A DNA stretch of 64,000 nt from Acidimicrobiia bacterium (GTDB lineage: Bacteria; Actinomycetota; Acidimicrobiia; Spongiisociales; UBA5794), in the NCBI GenBank assembly GCA_026985095.1, contig JALSQW010000056.1:225116-289115 (forward strand), in the 5' to 3' direction. The notes under the pieces are model-generated. The model was not told the origin of the DNA and ran no database searches. It worked only from the letters and a program-made list of their open reading frames with translations. Positions 1 to 8,864 of this stretch are shown here, piece by piece. Within the stretch, counting starts at the first letter, position 1; the number at the start of each line of letters is the position of its first letter. Made by a program: the position numbers and the translations under genes.

Positions 1-636
1 CTGTCGCAGGAAGCCTGGTCGCAGTACGACTTCAACGTCGACAAGGCCAAGGAGTTCTACGGCATGGCCGTCGAAGAGATGGGCAAGGACTGCTCGGTGG
101 TGTTCTCGACGACGTCGAACAACGACGCTCGGGTGAAGCTCTCCGAGCTGTTCGTCGACATGTTCGGCAAGGCCGGGATCCCCTACGAGAACCAGCTCGA
201 GGACTCACAGATCTTCTTCGGTGAGACCCTCGACAACGGCAAGTGGGACCTCGGTGAGTGGGCCTGGGTCGGCTCGCCGGGCCTGTCGGGTCTCATCGGG
301 ATCCACGACGTGTTCGATCCGGAGGGCCCGCCGCCGGACGGCTCCAACTTCTACCGTTGGGGTACCCCGGACTCGTCGGTCCAGGACGACGCGACCGCAC
401 GGTTCGCCGAGATCCGCGACGAGATGAACGCGACCGTCGACGACAAGGAGCTCGTGGCCCTCATCAACGAGGCCGAGAACATCCTCGCCGACAACGTGGT
501 CATCTTCCCGCTGTACTCGAGGCTGGACCCGGGCGCCGTGTGGGAGGACACCATCGGTGGCTTCAAGCACAACCCGACGTCCGCAGGCATCACCTGGAAC
601 ATGGAAGAGTGGTACCGGGTCGACCTGGCCGGTTGA
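1..636 (+). CDS. Peptide ABC transporter substrate-binding protein, C-terminal part
   Basis: The reading frame is open from base 1, so the 5' end lies outside the window; 211 residues are visible. It resembles the C-terminal lobe of family 5 (DppA/OppA-type) extracellular binding proteins, including the late NVVIFPLYSR-like segment that precedes the end of such proteins. Two permease genes and two ATPase genes follow in the same direction, which supports a role as the ligand-capturing lipoprotein of a peptide or nickel-type importer. The substrate cannot be told from this part. A strong hairpin after the stop separates it from the permeases. Family call is good; substrate is unknown. Confidence 0.85.
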   Translation: MSQEAWSQYDFNVDKAKEFYGMAVEEMGKDCSVVFSTTSNNDARVKLSELFVDMFGKAGIPYENQLEDSQIFFGETLDNGKWDLGEWAWVGSPGLSGLIGIHDVFDPEGPPPDGSNFYRWGTPDSSVQDDATARFAEIRDEMNATVDDKELVALINEAENILADNVVIFPLYSRLDPGAVWEDTIGGFKHNPTSAGITWNMEEWYRVDLAG

Positions 637-659
637 TCACCCTTCGATGATCCGATGCA

Positions 660-685
660 CGGAGGGGCCCTTCGGGGCCCCTCCG
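660..685 (+). terminator. Hairpin with TTCG tetraloop after the binding-protein gene
   Basis: A perfect 11-bp stem (660-670 with 675-685) closes on a TTCG loop, 23 bases after the stop codon of the binding-protein gene. No T-run follows. Its place inside the transporter cluster suggests partial termination or 3'-end protection of the binding-protein message, giving more binding protein than permease. That role is inferred from similar arrangements in other ABC operons. Confidence 0.7.
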
Positions 686-756
686 GCGCGTCCGAGCTCC
701 CCGGGCGGCATCGTCGTCGGCCCGACGGTTCATCCCCGTGGGACCCTCAGGTCGTC

Positions 757-762
757 TATAGT
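757..762 (+). promoter_or_regulatory. Candidate -10 element for the permease genes
   Basis: TATAGT lies 27 bases before the GTG start of the first permease gene and after the hairpin. No convincing -35 is seen at the expected distance. It could restart transcription downstream of the hairpin. Confidence 0.35.
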
Positions 763-789
763 TGCTGGCGCCCACGAGCCGGAGGCACA

Positions 790-1971
790 GTGCTCGCCTA
801 CATCACCCGACGTCTGGTCTACGGACTGGTCACGCTGCTGGCGTTGAGCATCATCGTGTTCACGCTTCTCCAGCTCTCCGGCGGCGGGCCGCTCGATCGG
901 TTGAAGCTCAACCCGCGCATGGCGCCCTACATCCAGGCCCTGACCGAGCAGTGGGGCCTCGACCAGCCTCTCTACAAGCAGTACTGGACGTGGTTGAGGA
1001 ACTACGTGTCGCCCTGCACCAGCACCGACCCACAGGGGTGCACCTCCAGCTTCGGGCTCAAGAACGCGATCCCGATCATCATGCTCGTTCTGGCCATCGC
1101 CGCCACCGCCTTCGTCGTCTACTCGGTCAAGAACCACTGGCGGGGTGCCCTGGTCCTGTTGGTCTGGTTCGTGGCCATCCTCTTCGCCTTCCGGAACATG
1201 TCGATCGCCTTCAACTGGGGGATCTCCTTCCAGGGGGCAGGGCCGGTGTGGGATCTGGTGTTCTCCCGGGTGGGCGCGACCTTCCGGCTCGGCTTCACGG
1301 CGCTGCTGCTCGCCCTCATGGTCGGCATCCCGTTGGGGATCTACCAGGCGATCCGCCAGTACTCGTTCTTCGATCAGCTCGGGACGACGGCCGCCTTCGT
1401 GGCGTTCTCGACCCCGATCTTCGTCATCGCCCTGGCCCTCCAGATCCTGCTCGCCCTGAAGCTCGAACAGTGGACGGGGGTCAAGCTGTTCTACGTGACG
1501 GGGATGAACAACCCGGGCTACGGTGAGATGTCCTTCCTCCAGCAGATCGCCGATACCCTCCAGCATCTGACCCTCCCGGCGCTGTCGATCGCCCTCATCT
1601 CGCTCGCCGGCTACTCCCGGTTCCAGCGGGCTTCGATGCTCGACGTCCTGCACTCGGACTACCTGCGGACGGCGAAGGCCAAGGGTCTGCCGCGGCGTCG
1701 CATCATCGTCAAGCACGCCCTCCGCAACGCCCTCATCCCGATCGTGACCCTCGTGTCCCTCGACGTGGCGTTCATCATCGGTGGCGCCATCATCACCGAG
1801 TCGATCTTCGGCTGGCCCGGGATCGGTCGCCTCTACATCGTGGCCATCGGCACGGTCGACTACCCGGTGGTCATGTCGATCGTCATGATCATCGGGATCG
1901 GCATCGTCATCATGAACATCGTCGCCGACATCCTGTACGGGGTCATGGACCCCCGGGTGCGGTATGACTGA
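790..1971 (+). CDS. Peptide ABC transporter permease (DppB/OppB type) with internal insertion
   Basis: Inner-membrane permease of a peptide-type ABC importer, 393 residues. The GTG start was chosen because GGAGG precedes it at 781-785 and the protein then begins with the usual MLAYITRRL-like N-terminus and first membrane helix. The C-terminal half has the BPD_transp_1 fold and the EAA loop (RTAKAKGLPRRRI) that docks on the ATPase. The family is normally about 310-340 residues. Here roughly residues 74-141 are extra and contain two further hydrophobic stretches (about 93-112 and 118-134) between the first periplasmic segment and the core. It is followed 12 bases later by the second permease. 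Family certain, insertion function unknown. Confidence 0.93.
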   Translation: MLAYITRRLVYGLVTLLALSIIVFTLLQLSGGGPLDRLKLNPRMAPYIQALTEQWGLDQPLYKQYWTWLRNYVSPCTSTDPQGCTSSFGLKNAIPIIMLVLAIAATAFVVYSVKNHWRGALVLLVWFVAILFAFRNMSIAFNWGISFQGAGPVWDLVFSRVGATFRLGFTALLLALMVGIPLGIYQAIRQYSFFDQLGTTAAFVAFSTPIFVIALALQILLALKLEQWTGVKLFYVTGMNNPGYGEMSFLQQIADTLQHLTLPALSIALISLAGYSRFQRASMLDVLHSDYLRTAKAKGLPRRRIIVKHALRNALIPIVTLVSLDVAFIIGGAIITESIFGWPGIGRLYIVAIGTVDYPVVMSIVMIIGIGIVIMNIVADILYGVMDPRVRYD

Positions 1972-1983
1972 CGGGGGGCGTCG

Positions 1984-2958
1984 ATGACCGACATCGAGTA
2001 CAACCTGGAGTCGGAGGAGCCCGAGCTCGCGCTCGAGGCGGAGGGGCTCTCCGTCGAGCCGATCACGCAGTGGGATCTCTTCTCGGCCCGCCTTCGCCGT
2101 CACCGCTTGGCGATGCTCTCGGCCTTGTTCCTGGCGTTGCTGGTCGTCCTCGTCCTGATCGCCCCGCTGTTGCCGCTGCATCCACCCACCGAACGGCTCC
2201 TCGACGAGTCGGGTCGGAGCCTCGTCAACATCGCCCCTCGTCCCGGTCTGTGGTTCGGGACCGACGAGTTGGGCCGCGACGTGCTGTCGCGGATCATCTA
2301 CGGCGGCCGGGCCAGCCTCATCGTCGGGTTGACCGCCGGCATCCTGGTGGCGTTGTTCGGGACCCTCGTCGGTTCGCTCGCCGGCTACTACCCGGGGTCG
2401 GTGGACCAGGCCCTGATGCGGTTCACCGACCTGTGGCTGGGTTTGCCGCTGCTTCCGGTGGCGATCGTCGTGGGCCGCATCCTGCCGGAGATCGCGTTCC
2501 TTCCCGGTTGGCTGAAGCAGGGTCCGTTCGGGATCGCCCTCCTCATCGGGTTCCTCAGCTGGGGGAGCCTGGCCCGCATCGTCCGTGCCGAGTTCCTGTC
2601 GTTGCGCGAGAAGGAGTTCGTCGAAGCCGCCCGCGCCGCAGGTGCCCCCGACAGACGCATCGTCTTCCGCCACATTCTCCCCAACGCGATGAGCCCGATC
2701 ATCGTGACGACCACCCTGGTGGTGGGCTCGGCGATCATCATCGAGGCAGCCCTGTCGTTCCTCGGCTTCGGGGTGCCGCCGCCCACTCCCACGTGGGGCG
2801 GGATGGTCTCCGAAGGGGGCCGCCTGGCGGCGCGCGGTTTCTGGTGGGAGTTGGTGTTCTCCGGCGCCGCGCTCGTCGCCACCGTGCTTGCGATCAACTT
2901 CTTCGGCGACGGTCTTCGTGACGCCCTCGACCCGACACAGACGATCGAGAGGAAGTAG
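1984..2958 (+). CDS. Peptide ABC transporter permease (DppC/OppC type)
   Basis: Second inner-membrane permease of the importer, 324 residues, partner of the preceding DppB-type protein. It has the N-terminal OppC_N segment with one helix near residues 40-60, the conserved [14 protein letters not shown] motif before the core, and the EAA loop [17 protein letters not shown] that contacts the ATPases. About six membrane segments are visible. ATG start at the beginning of the open frame; the gene follows its neighbour by 12 bases and the ATPase gene starts 5 bases after its stop, so co-transcription is very likely. Confidence 0.94.
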   Translation: MTDIEYNLESEEPELALEAEGLSVEPITQWDLFSARLRRHRLAMLSALFLALLVVLVLIAPLLPLHPPTERLLDESGRSLVNIAPRPGLWFGTDELGRDVLSRIIYGGRASLIVGLTAGILVALFGTLVGSLAGYYPGSVDQALMRFTDLWLGLPLLPVAIVVGRILPEIAFLPGWLKQGPFGIALLIGFLSWGSLARIVRAEFLSLREKEFVEAARAAGAPDRRIVFRHILPNAMSPIIVTTTLVVGSAIIIEAALSFLGFGVPPPTPTWGGMVSEGGRLAARGFWWELVFSGAALVATVLAINFFGDGLRDALDPTQTIERK

Positions 2959-2963
2959 TCAGG

Positions 2964-4004
2964 GTGACCGAGCCGCTCCTCAAGGTGGAAGATCTCCGCA
3001 CGTACTTCGCGACCGAAGAGGGTGTCGTCCGTGCCGTGGACGGGATCTCCTTCGAGATGCGGCGCGGGGAACGGCGGGGCGTCGTCGGTGAGTCGGGATC
3101 GGGCAAGTCGGTCACGGCGATGTCGATCATGGGGCTGATCGAGCCGCCTGCCGGTGACATTGTGACGGGACGGATCGTCTTCGACGGGCAGAACCTGCTG
3201 GAGCTGTCCGAGGACGAGATGCAGTCCATCCGCGGCGGCAGGATCGCCATGATCTTCCAGGACCCGATGACGGCCCTGAACCCGGTGTACACGATCGGCG
3301 ATCAGCTCATGGAGACGATCGTGCTCCACCAGAAGGTCTCCAAGGCCGAAGCCAGGGAGATCGCCATCCAGGCGCTCCGCGACGTGCAGATCCCCAACGC
3401 CGAGCATCGGCTCAACGACTACCCGCACCAGTTCTCCGGCGGTATGCGCCAACGCGTGATGATCGCCATGGGGCTGTCGTGCAGCCCCGACCTGCTGATC
3501 GCCGACGAACCGACGACGGCGCTCGACGTGACCACCCAGGCGCAGATCATGGACCTCATGTTGCATCTGGCGGAAGACCGAGGCACCGCGGTCATGCTCA
3601 TCACCCACGACCTCGGTGTGGTCGCCGGGTTCTGCGACACCGTGCAGGTCATGTACGCCGGGGGCATCGTCGAGTCGGGGACCATCGACGACATCTACCA
3701 CAACCCGCAACACCCCTACACGTGGGGGTTGCTGGGGTCGATGACCAGGCTCGACGACGCCACTCAGCATCGGCTCCATTCGATCTCGGGAGCGCCGCCG
3801 TCGCTGATCAAACTGCCGGAAGGCTGCCGGTTCCGCCCTCGCTGCCAGTTCGCCACCGACATCTGCCGGCAGGTCCTCCCTGTCCTGAGGCCGGTCGGGA
3901 ACCCCGGGCAGATGGCGGCGTGCCATCGCTCCGAGGAGCTCGACCTCAAGGCGCTCTCGGTCGACGGCGAGGTCGGCGCTGCCGCGTCGGAGGTGACGTC
4001 ATGA
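2964..4004 (+). CDS. Peptide ABC transporter ATP-binding protein (DppD/OppD type)
   Basis: Cytoplasmic ATPase that powers the importer, 346 residues from a GTG start. Walker A is GESGSGKS, the signature is FSGGMRQRV, Walker B is [12 protein letters not shown], and the switch His sits in ITHDLG. The C-terminal oligopeptide/dipeptide transporter domain is present, with the conserved cysteine-containing [14 protein letters not shown] segment. Such importers use a heterodimer of two ATPases, and the second one starts in an ATGA overlap with this stop, so the two are translationally coupled. Confidence 0.95.
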   Translation: MTEPLLKVEDLRTYFATEEGVVRAVDGISFEMRRGERRGVVGESGSGKSVTAMSIMGLIEPPAGDIVTGRIVFDGQNLLELSEDEMQSIRGGRIAMIFQDPMTALNPVYTIGDQLMETIVLHQKVSKAEAREIAIQALRDVQIPNAEHRLNDYPHQFSGGMRQRVMIAMGLSCSPDLLIADEPTTALDVTTQAQIMDLMLHLAEDRGTAVMLITHDLGVVAGFCDTVQVMYAGGIVESGTIDDIYHNPQHPYTWGLLGSMTRLDDATQHRLHSISGAPPSLIKLPEGCRFRPRCQFATDICRQVLPVLRPVGNPGQMAACHRSEELDLKALSVDGEVGAAASEVTS

Positions 4005-5068
4005 CCGAGGTTCCTTCCGCCTATCAGCGGCACATCGGCGAGGCCGCCGCCCTGCCGGAGAACGTCATGCTCCGGGTGAACCATCTGGTCAAGGAGTTCC
4101 CCATCACCCGGGGGGTGTTCTTCAAGAAGCAGGTCGGTGCCGTCCAGGCCGTGTCCGACATCTCCTTCGAGATCCGCAAGGGCGAGACCCTCGGGCTGGT
4201 GGGGGAGTCGGGGTGCGGGAAGTCCACCACCGCTCGGTGTGTCCTGCGTCTGCTCGAGCCGACGGGTGGCGACGTCTACTTCCGTACCGGAGAGGACGAC
4301 CACATCGTCGATATCGCCACCGCCGACAAGGACACGCTGCGCGAGATCCGGCGGGAGATGCAGATCGTCTTCCAGGATCCCTACGCGTCCCTGAACCCGA
4401 TGATGACGGTCGCCAGCATCGTGGCCGAGCCGCTCGTGGTGCACGATGTCGGGACCAAGGAGGAGCGTCTGGAGCGGGTCAAGGAGCTGCTCCAGGTGGT
4501 CGGGCTCAGCCCCGAGCACGCGAACCGGTACCCGCACGAGTTCTCCGGCGGTCAGCGGCAGCGCATCGGCGTCGCTCGGGCGTTGGCGCTCAACCCGAGC
4601 TTCATGGTCCTCGACGAGCCGGTCTCTGCGCTCGACGTGTCGATCCAGGCTCAGGTTCTCAACTTGATGCAGGATCTCCAGGAAGAGCTCGGTCTCACCT
4701 ACCTGTTCATCGCTCACGATCTGTCGGTGGTGCGGCACATCTCCGACCGGGTGGCCGTGATGTACCTGGGCAAGATCGCCGAGCTGGCCGATCGGGACGC
4801 GTTGTACGAGCAACCCATGCACCCGTACACCCATGCGCTGCTGTCGGCGGTTCCGATCCCCGATCCGGATATCGAGGCGAAGCGAAGCAGGATCCTGCTC
4901 GAGGGTGACATCCCGTCCCCGGCGAACCCTCCGAGCGGATGTCGGTTCCATACGCGCTGCCCGAAGGCCAAGGAGGGCGTGTGCGATGTCGACGTGCCCG
5001 AGCTGAGGGAGCTGGAGTCCGATCACTGGGTCGCCTGCCACTTCCCCGAGGTCAAGAAGGTCTTCTGA
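4001..5068 (+). CDS. Peptide ABC transporter ATP-binding protein (DppF/OppF type)
   Basis: Second ATPase of the importer, 355 residues. The ATG at 4001 overlaps the stop of the preceding gene (ATGA), which fixes the start; the longer open frame upstream is a shadow of that gene. Walker A GESGCGKS, signature FSGGQRQRI, Walker [12 protein letters not shown], and a C-terminal RFHTRCPKA segment of the oligo_HPY domain are visible. It should pair with the DppD-type protein under the two permeases. It is the last gene of the operon; tRNA-Leu follows after about 40 bases. Confidence 0.95.
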   Translation: MTEVPSAYQRHIGEAAALPENVMLRVNHLVKEFPITRGVFFKKQVGAVQAVSDISFEIRKGETLGLVGESGCGKSTTARCVLRLLEPTGGDVYFRTGEDDHIVDIATADKDTLREIRREMQIVFQDPYASLNPMMTVASIVAEPLVVHDVGTKEERLERVKELLQVVGLSPEHANRYPHEFSGGQRQRIGVARALALNPSFMVLDEPVSALDVSIQAQVLNLMQDLQEELGLTYLFIAHDLSVVRHISDRVAVMYLGKIAELADRDALYEQPMHPYTHALLSAVPIPDPDIEAKRSRILLEGDIPSPANPPSGCRFHTRCPKAKEGVCDVDVPELRELESDHWVACHFPEVKKVF

Positions 5069-5091
5069 CCGGACTGGAGCCGCGGTCCCCC

Positions 5092-5097
5092 TATACT
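5092..5097 (+). promoter_or_regulatory. -10 element of tRNA-Leu
   Basis: TATACT ends 11 bases before the first base of the tRNA, a good match to the sigma-70 -10 consensus at a spacing suited to stable-RNA promoters. No clear -35 is seen. Confidence 0.5.
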
Positions 5098-5108
5098 CCC
5101 GTCGCCGC

Positions 5109-5193
5109 GTCGGAGTGGCGGAATTGGTAGACGCGCTAGGTTGAGGGCCTAGTGGGAGAATATCCCGTGGAGGTTCGAGTCCTCTCTCCGACA
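5109..5193 (+). tRNA. tRNA-Leu (anticodon GAG)
   Basis: The 7-bp acceptor stem GTCGGAG/CTCCGAC closes an 85-base class II tRNA with a D-arm, an anticodon stem CTAGG/CCTAG, the loop TTGAGGG giving anticodon GAG at 5143-5145, a long variable arm and a T-arm with GGTTCGAGTCC. The discriminator is A and CCA is not encoded. It decodes CUC/CUU. It lies at the border between the transporter operon and the accessory region. Confidence 0.95.
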
Positions 5194-5264
5194 CCGACAC
5201 ATACTTGACTCCACGCCCTCCTGACAGAGATCCGTAGAGCTGGAGTCGAGATATCCACCCGGAT

Positions 5265-5304
5265 TTGTAGACGCCTATGTCTACGCGTTGGTAGACTAGC
5301 CGAT
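5265..5304 (+). promoter_or_regulatory. Operator/promoter of the toxin-antitoxin pair: three GTAGAC half-sites
   Basis: GTAGAC occurs at 5267, its reverse complement GTCTAC at 5279 and GTAGAC again at 5291, exactly 12 bp apart. The last half-site overlaps TAGACT (5292-5297), a TANNNT -10 element ending 7 bases before the antitoxin ATG at 5305. This is what one would expect for autorepression by a ribbon-helix-helix antitoxin on a leaderless promoter. The repeats are seen directly; the binding is inferred. Confidence 0.6.
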
Positions 5305-5544
5305 ATGAGCACGACAATACGGGTGAGCGAGGAGACTCGAGACCGGCTCGCATCACTGGCGAATGCGACCGGGCGTCCGATGACAAGGGTCCTCGAGGAT
5401 GCCGTCGAAGCTTTGGAGCGGCGGATCTTCTTCGAGACGTTCAATCGACGCTATCAAGAGCTTCGTGATGATCCCGAGGCATGGGCCGAGATCGAGCAAG
5501 AGCGGCGAGCTGAGGAGGGCGTGGTCGGAGACGCCTCCGCGTGA
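5305..5544 (+). CDS. Ribbon-helix-helix antitoxin of a MazEF-like pair
   Basis: Small acidic protein of 79 residues. The N-terminus (STTIRVSEETRDRLASLA) is a typical CopG/Arc ribbon-helix-helix DNA-binding strand and helix, followed by a second helix with RPMTRVLEDAVEAL. The C-terminal third is charged and rich in Glu, as expected for the part that wraps a toxin. It starts at the only sensible ATG, just after the repeat operator, and its stop overlaps the toxin start in GTGA, so the two are coupled. It should neutralise the toxin and repress the pair. Confidence 0.85.
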   Translation: MSTTIRVSEETRDRLASLANATGRPMTRVLEDAVEALERRIFFETFNRRYQELRDDPEAWAEIEQERRAEEGVVGDASA

Positions 5545-5879
5545 CGCCTCGCCGAGGGGAGATCTGGCTGGTCGACTTCGGAGAGCCAGCGGGTCGTGAG
5601 CAGGCGGGAACACGTCCCGCCGTGGTTGTATCGACGGATGCCCTCAATGAGGGCCCGTCCGGTGTCGTGCTTGTGGTTCCCCTGACGTCGACGCGCCGTC
5701 AGCTTCCATCTCATGTGGAGATTGAGCCGGGGGAATCGGGTCTCAGCGATTCGAGTTATGCCAAGTGCGAGGATGTCAAGTCCGTCTCGGAGCGGCGTCT
5801 CGTCGGTCGTCTAGGCGTCGCGGGCCCCGAGCCCATGTTCGAGATCGGGCAGGTGCTCCGATACTTGTTGGAGCTGTGA
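5541..5879 (+). CDS. mazF: MazF/PemK-family toxin (mRNA interferase)
   Basis: 112-residue protein of the PemK/MazF fold. It opens with RRGEIWLVDFGEPAGREQAG, matching the family's first strands (normally RGDIVW then P.G.EQ.G.RP), followed by TRPAVVVSTDALN and VVLVVPLTST. The later SYAKCEDVKSVSERRL segment fits the family's conserved Q/C..D..R patch. Such toxins cleave single-stranded RNA at short motifs. The GTG start overlaps the antitoxin stop by 4 bases. Full length for the family; nothing looks damaged, although the adjacent downstream DNA is decayed. Confidence 0.87.
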   Translation: MTPRRGEIWLVDFGEPAGREQAGTRPAVVVSTDALNEGPSGVVLVVPLTSTRRQLPSHVEIEPGESGLSDSSYAKCEDVKSVSERRLVGRLGVAGPEPMFEIGQVLRYLLEL

Positions 5880-6360
5880 GTCTTTCTCGGAACTCGACGA
5901 GGTTCGGAACGATGTCATCAGCGGCGCCACCGGCCGTGTAGCCCGCCACCGCAACGCTTCTCCGACACTCGACTCGACGCCATCTCCGGGATTCGACGAC
6001 GACCCGGCCGTCTCGGTGGTAGGTGATGTCGATCCCCATCTCGGCGTAGACCCTGGCCTTGTTTGCAGGGTCGGCGGCGGCGAGGGTGGCGGTGATGTCC
6101 TGCAAGCCGGCGACGAGCGCCTTGATGTCGTCTGCTGTGAGCCTGGTGGTGGGTGTCCTGCCGAGGAGGGATTCGGGTCGACGACGTTCCTGGTTGGTCT
6201 CGGCGATCCATTTGCTAACGGCTGAGGCGGCCTCGGGTTCGGTCCTGACGATGGTGCGGTAGGTGTCGAGGTCTTGGTCGAGCTTGCGGGTGCGTTCTCA
6301 GATCTCGGAGCGAAGGAGGAGATCCGACGTCAGACACGCCAACCGCACCGAAACGAAGCC
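5880..6360 (-). pseudogene. Serine recombinase, C-terminal remnant
   Basis: Reading the minus strand from about 6360 downward gives a coherent protein end: a coiled coil with RKLDQDLDTYRTIVR, then TRLTADDIKALVAGLQDIT, then KARVYAEMGIDITYHRDGR. This matches, from memory, the C-terminus of actinobacterial large serine recombinases. An in-frame TGA at 6298-6300 (probably from CGA) interrupts it, no catalytic resolvase domain is found upstream, and the far 3' end runs into the toxin gene. It is best read as the stump of an integrated element. Confidence 0.55.
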
Positions 6361-6607
6361 GCCGAGCTCCAAGCCACCCCCCGCGTCGTCGTCCGTGTGA
6401 CCAGCGCAGAACCCGCTCCACCACCACACGCACGTCGCGGATTTCTCCGGTATCACGGCACTCGCTCTCTCGTGTCCGGCACCGCCTGGTTCGTTTCACC
6501 TCTTCATTCGCCGAATCGGCCTTTCGGGTTCCCCATGCGGTCACCGTGAAGTTGTCATGGACCGGACATGGGGGTCGGTGATACGTTGCTCGGGAGAGGT
6601 GCTAGGC

Positions 6608-7734
6608 ATGGGGATCGGTCCTTTGGGCGAATCGAAGGCAAGGCGGAACTGGGGGTTCGACACCTTCGGCATGGTGCTCCTGACGACGACCATGGCCCTG
6701 GTGACGTTCATCGCGGCGATCATCGTGCCAGCCCCAGCGGAAGCGGGCGTGAACGAAGAGTGGCCCACGTTGCAGTACAACCATCGAGGCGAAGATGTTC
6801 GTGCGCTCCAGTACCTGCTCACGTATCACGGCTATTCGACGACCGCCGATGGAGTGTTCGGTTCAGGCACGAAGTCGAAGGTCCAGTCCTTCCAATCGGC
6901 TCACGGGCTGACTGCCGACGGGATCGTCGGTCCCAGCACGTGTGGGTTGCGTTGACACCGGTCGTTGCTCTCGGCGACTCGAACGGCGCGGTTCGTGCCG
7001 TCCAGTCTCTCTTGAAGTACAAGCGAGGCTCCGGGCACTACGCGTGGTCGAGTCTCACCGTCGATGGGATCTTCGGTTCTGGGACCCGGCAGGCGGTCAA
7101 GGACTTCCAGTCCGACGTCGGCATCACATCGGATGGCGTGGTTGGCCCGGTCACCTGGGAACACCTGTTGTGGCACTTCGATCTCATGACCTCGGACTCG
7201 TACATCTGCACCGGTGGTAGCCAGCCAGCGAGGGAATCGTGGGGAACGGCTTCGACGATTGGGGCGCTCAAGCGCGCGGGCTACTATTTCCGCACCCAGG
7301 GCGGCTCGTCGATCGATCTGCCGTTCTGGGACCTGTCGCTGGTCCACGGCGGATACCTGTATCCGCATTCGACGCACCAGGTGGGGATGGACGCCGATAT
7401 CGGGATCATCCTGTCCGACGGCTCGGCCTGTGGAAGTGGCAGAGGTACCTACTGGTGCGAGAACCGATACCAGGACGCCAATGGCAACTGGTGGTGTCGG
7501 GAAGACGGGCAGTACTCGGCTCTCTACCACCAGACGTACACGCGCGAACTCGTTTGGGACCTCAAAGCCGGGGCCAGCTTCTCCGGTACCCAGATGGTCA
7601 AGAAGATCTTCTATAACGACCCGGTGATCCGCAACACGTTCCCCGGTCTGATGAGCAAGGTGGTCGACCACGACCACCACCTCCACATCCGGTACTACAC
7701 AGCTAGCCATTCGAACGCGAGCTACCAATGCTGA
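6608..7734 (+). pseudogene. Secreted peptidoglycan-binding murein endopeptidase (M74/MepA-like), frameshifted
   Basis: The ATG at 6608 follows GGAGAGG and begins a signal peptide ending near PAPAEA. A first PG_binding_1 repeat follows (LQYNHRGEDVRALQYLL, then TADGVFGSGTKSKVQ). The frame then stops at 6953. An extra TG at about 6941 (ACGTGTGGG in place of ACGTGGG) shifts it; two bases fewer would continue as STWVALTPV into a second PG_binding_1 repeat and a catalytic domain with HSTHQVGMDADIG and DHDHHLHIRYY, the zinc-ligand patterns of penicillin-insensitive murein endopeptidases. If not a sequence error, the gene makes only a short binding-domain protein or needs frameshifting. Confidence 0.7.
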
Positions 7735-8864
7735 ACCGAACCAGGCCTACTTGGGTCCTTGTTCTCGTCTCCGTCGTGGCCGCGGCCTGCGCGGCCCCCG
7801 CGGCGGACAGCGTCGGACAGGGATCTGCCACAACGGTGCCGGTCACCACCACGGCGCCGACGACCACGGCCGTAGTCCCGACCACGGTCCCGGCCCCGGT
7901 GGGATCGTCATCGACCCTGCCGGTCGCACCGGGCGACGAGGTGGTGGAGATGTGGTCCAACGGGTTGATCGCCGTGGCATCCGACGGCAGCTACGCCTTC
8001 ACCTCCGTTATCGACGGCCGAGTCCTCGAGCCGGGCCGGTACGCGGCGACCTACGATGCCCAGAGCCTGACGTCGTATGCCGTGTCGTACGACAACTCTG
8101 GGACGGTGCACGCGACGATCTGGGAGGGCAAGATCCCGAGCGGACCCGACTTTCCCGACCCGTTCCTGGAATCACTGTTCGCCGACCAAGCCGCGCTCGT
8201 CCAGGGCATGGATACCTACGGATCCGAGCCGATCTCTGCCCCCGGTCGTCGGCCTTCGATACGCACCACCGACCCTCGCGACGGCTCCGAGGTGATCGTC
8301 GACACGGCCTCGCTGCTCCCCGCGGCGTACCTGCGCGATCGCGATGGCGAGACGCTCCGGTCGTACGAGATCGCCGGAGCCGCGGTGAACCGGTCGGCGT
8401 TGGCGATCGTCGACGGCTATTCCCCGGTCACCGTCGATGGCGGCGATGCCGGGTTCCGCCTCGTCGACCTCGCGGACGTCGGTAACCTCGCCGGGTACCA
8501 ACCCCTCGTCCCGTCGTGGATGCCACCCGGATTCGAGCTCTCCCAGGTCGCCTTCGCCCCGTCCCCCATCTCGGCGATCCCCGACACCCGGAGCGTGACC
8601 GTCCTGGTCTACCACGACCGCACCGCGCAGATCACCATCACCATGCGTGACGCCGGGACGCAGCAGGACTGGACGGACGACCCGTGGGACGAAGGTCTCG
8701 AGGATGCCGATGTTCCCGGTCTGTACACCCACGAGGACTTCTTCATCGCTCCCGTGCACATGTGGGAGACCCACGCGTGGGGGCTCGTCGGCGACGTGTT
8801 CGTGACGGTCAGCGGAGCCGCCTCGACGTCGGATCTCGAGGAGATCACCGACAGCCTCGGATAG
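7728..8864 (+). CDS. Secreted lipoprotein of unknown function
   Basis: 378-residue protein with an N-terminal signal peptide and lipobox ending AAAC near residue 21, followed by a Thr/Ser/Pro/Val-rich linker (about residues 30-65) of the kind that spans the cell wall. The rest is a globular acidic domain with no motif I recognise; the C-terminal half has a pattern of beta strands with several Trp. Its ATG overlaps the stop of the endopeptidase gene by 7 bases, so it was probably co-translated with that enzyme and may serve the cell wall. No function is claimed. Confidence 0.75.
   Translation: MLNRTRPTWVLVLVSVVAAACAAPAADSVGQGSATTVPVTTTAPTTTAVVPTTVPAPVGSSSTLPVAPGDEVVEMWSNGLIAVASDGSYAFTSVIDGRVLEPGRYAATYDAQSLTSYAVSYDNSGTVHATIWEGKIPSGPDFPDPFLESLFADQAALVQGMDTYGSEPISAPGRRPSIRTTDPRDGSEVIVDTASLLPAAYLRDRDGETLRSYEIAGAAVNRSALAIVDGYSPVTVDGGDAGFRLVDLADVGNLAGYQPLVPSWMPPGFELSQVAFAPSPISAIPDTRSVTVLVYHDRTAQITITMRDAGTQQDWTDDPWDEGLEDADVPGLYTHEDFFIAPVHMWETHAWGLVGDVFVTVSGAASTSDLEEITDSLG

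Noticed and set aside
730..2673. A 647-codon minus-strand open frame opposite the permease genes
   Set aside because: It is an antisense shadow caused by high third-position GC; its product is Asp/Arg/Gly-rich with no motif, and the plus strand holds clear permeases.
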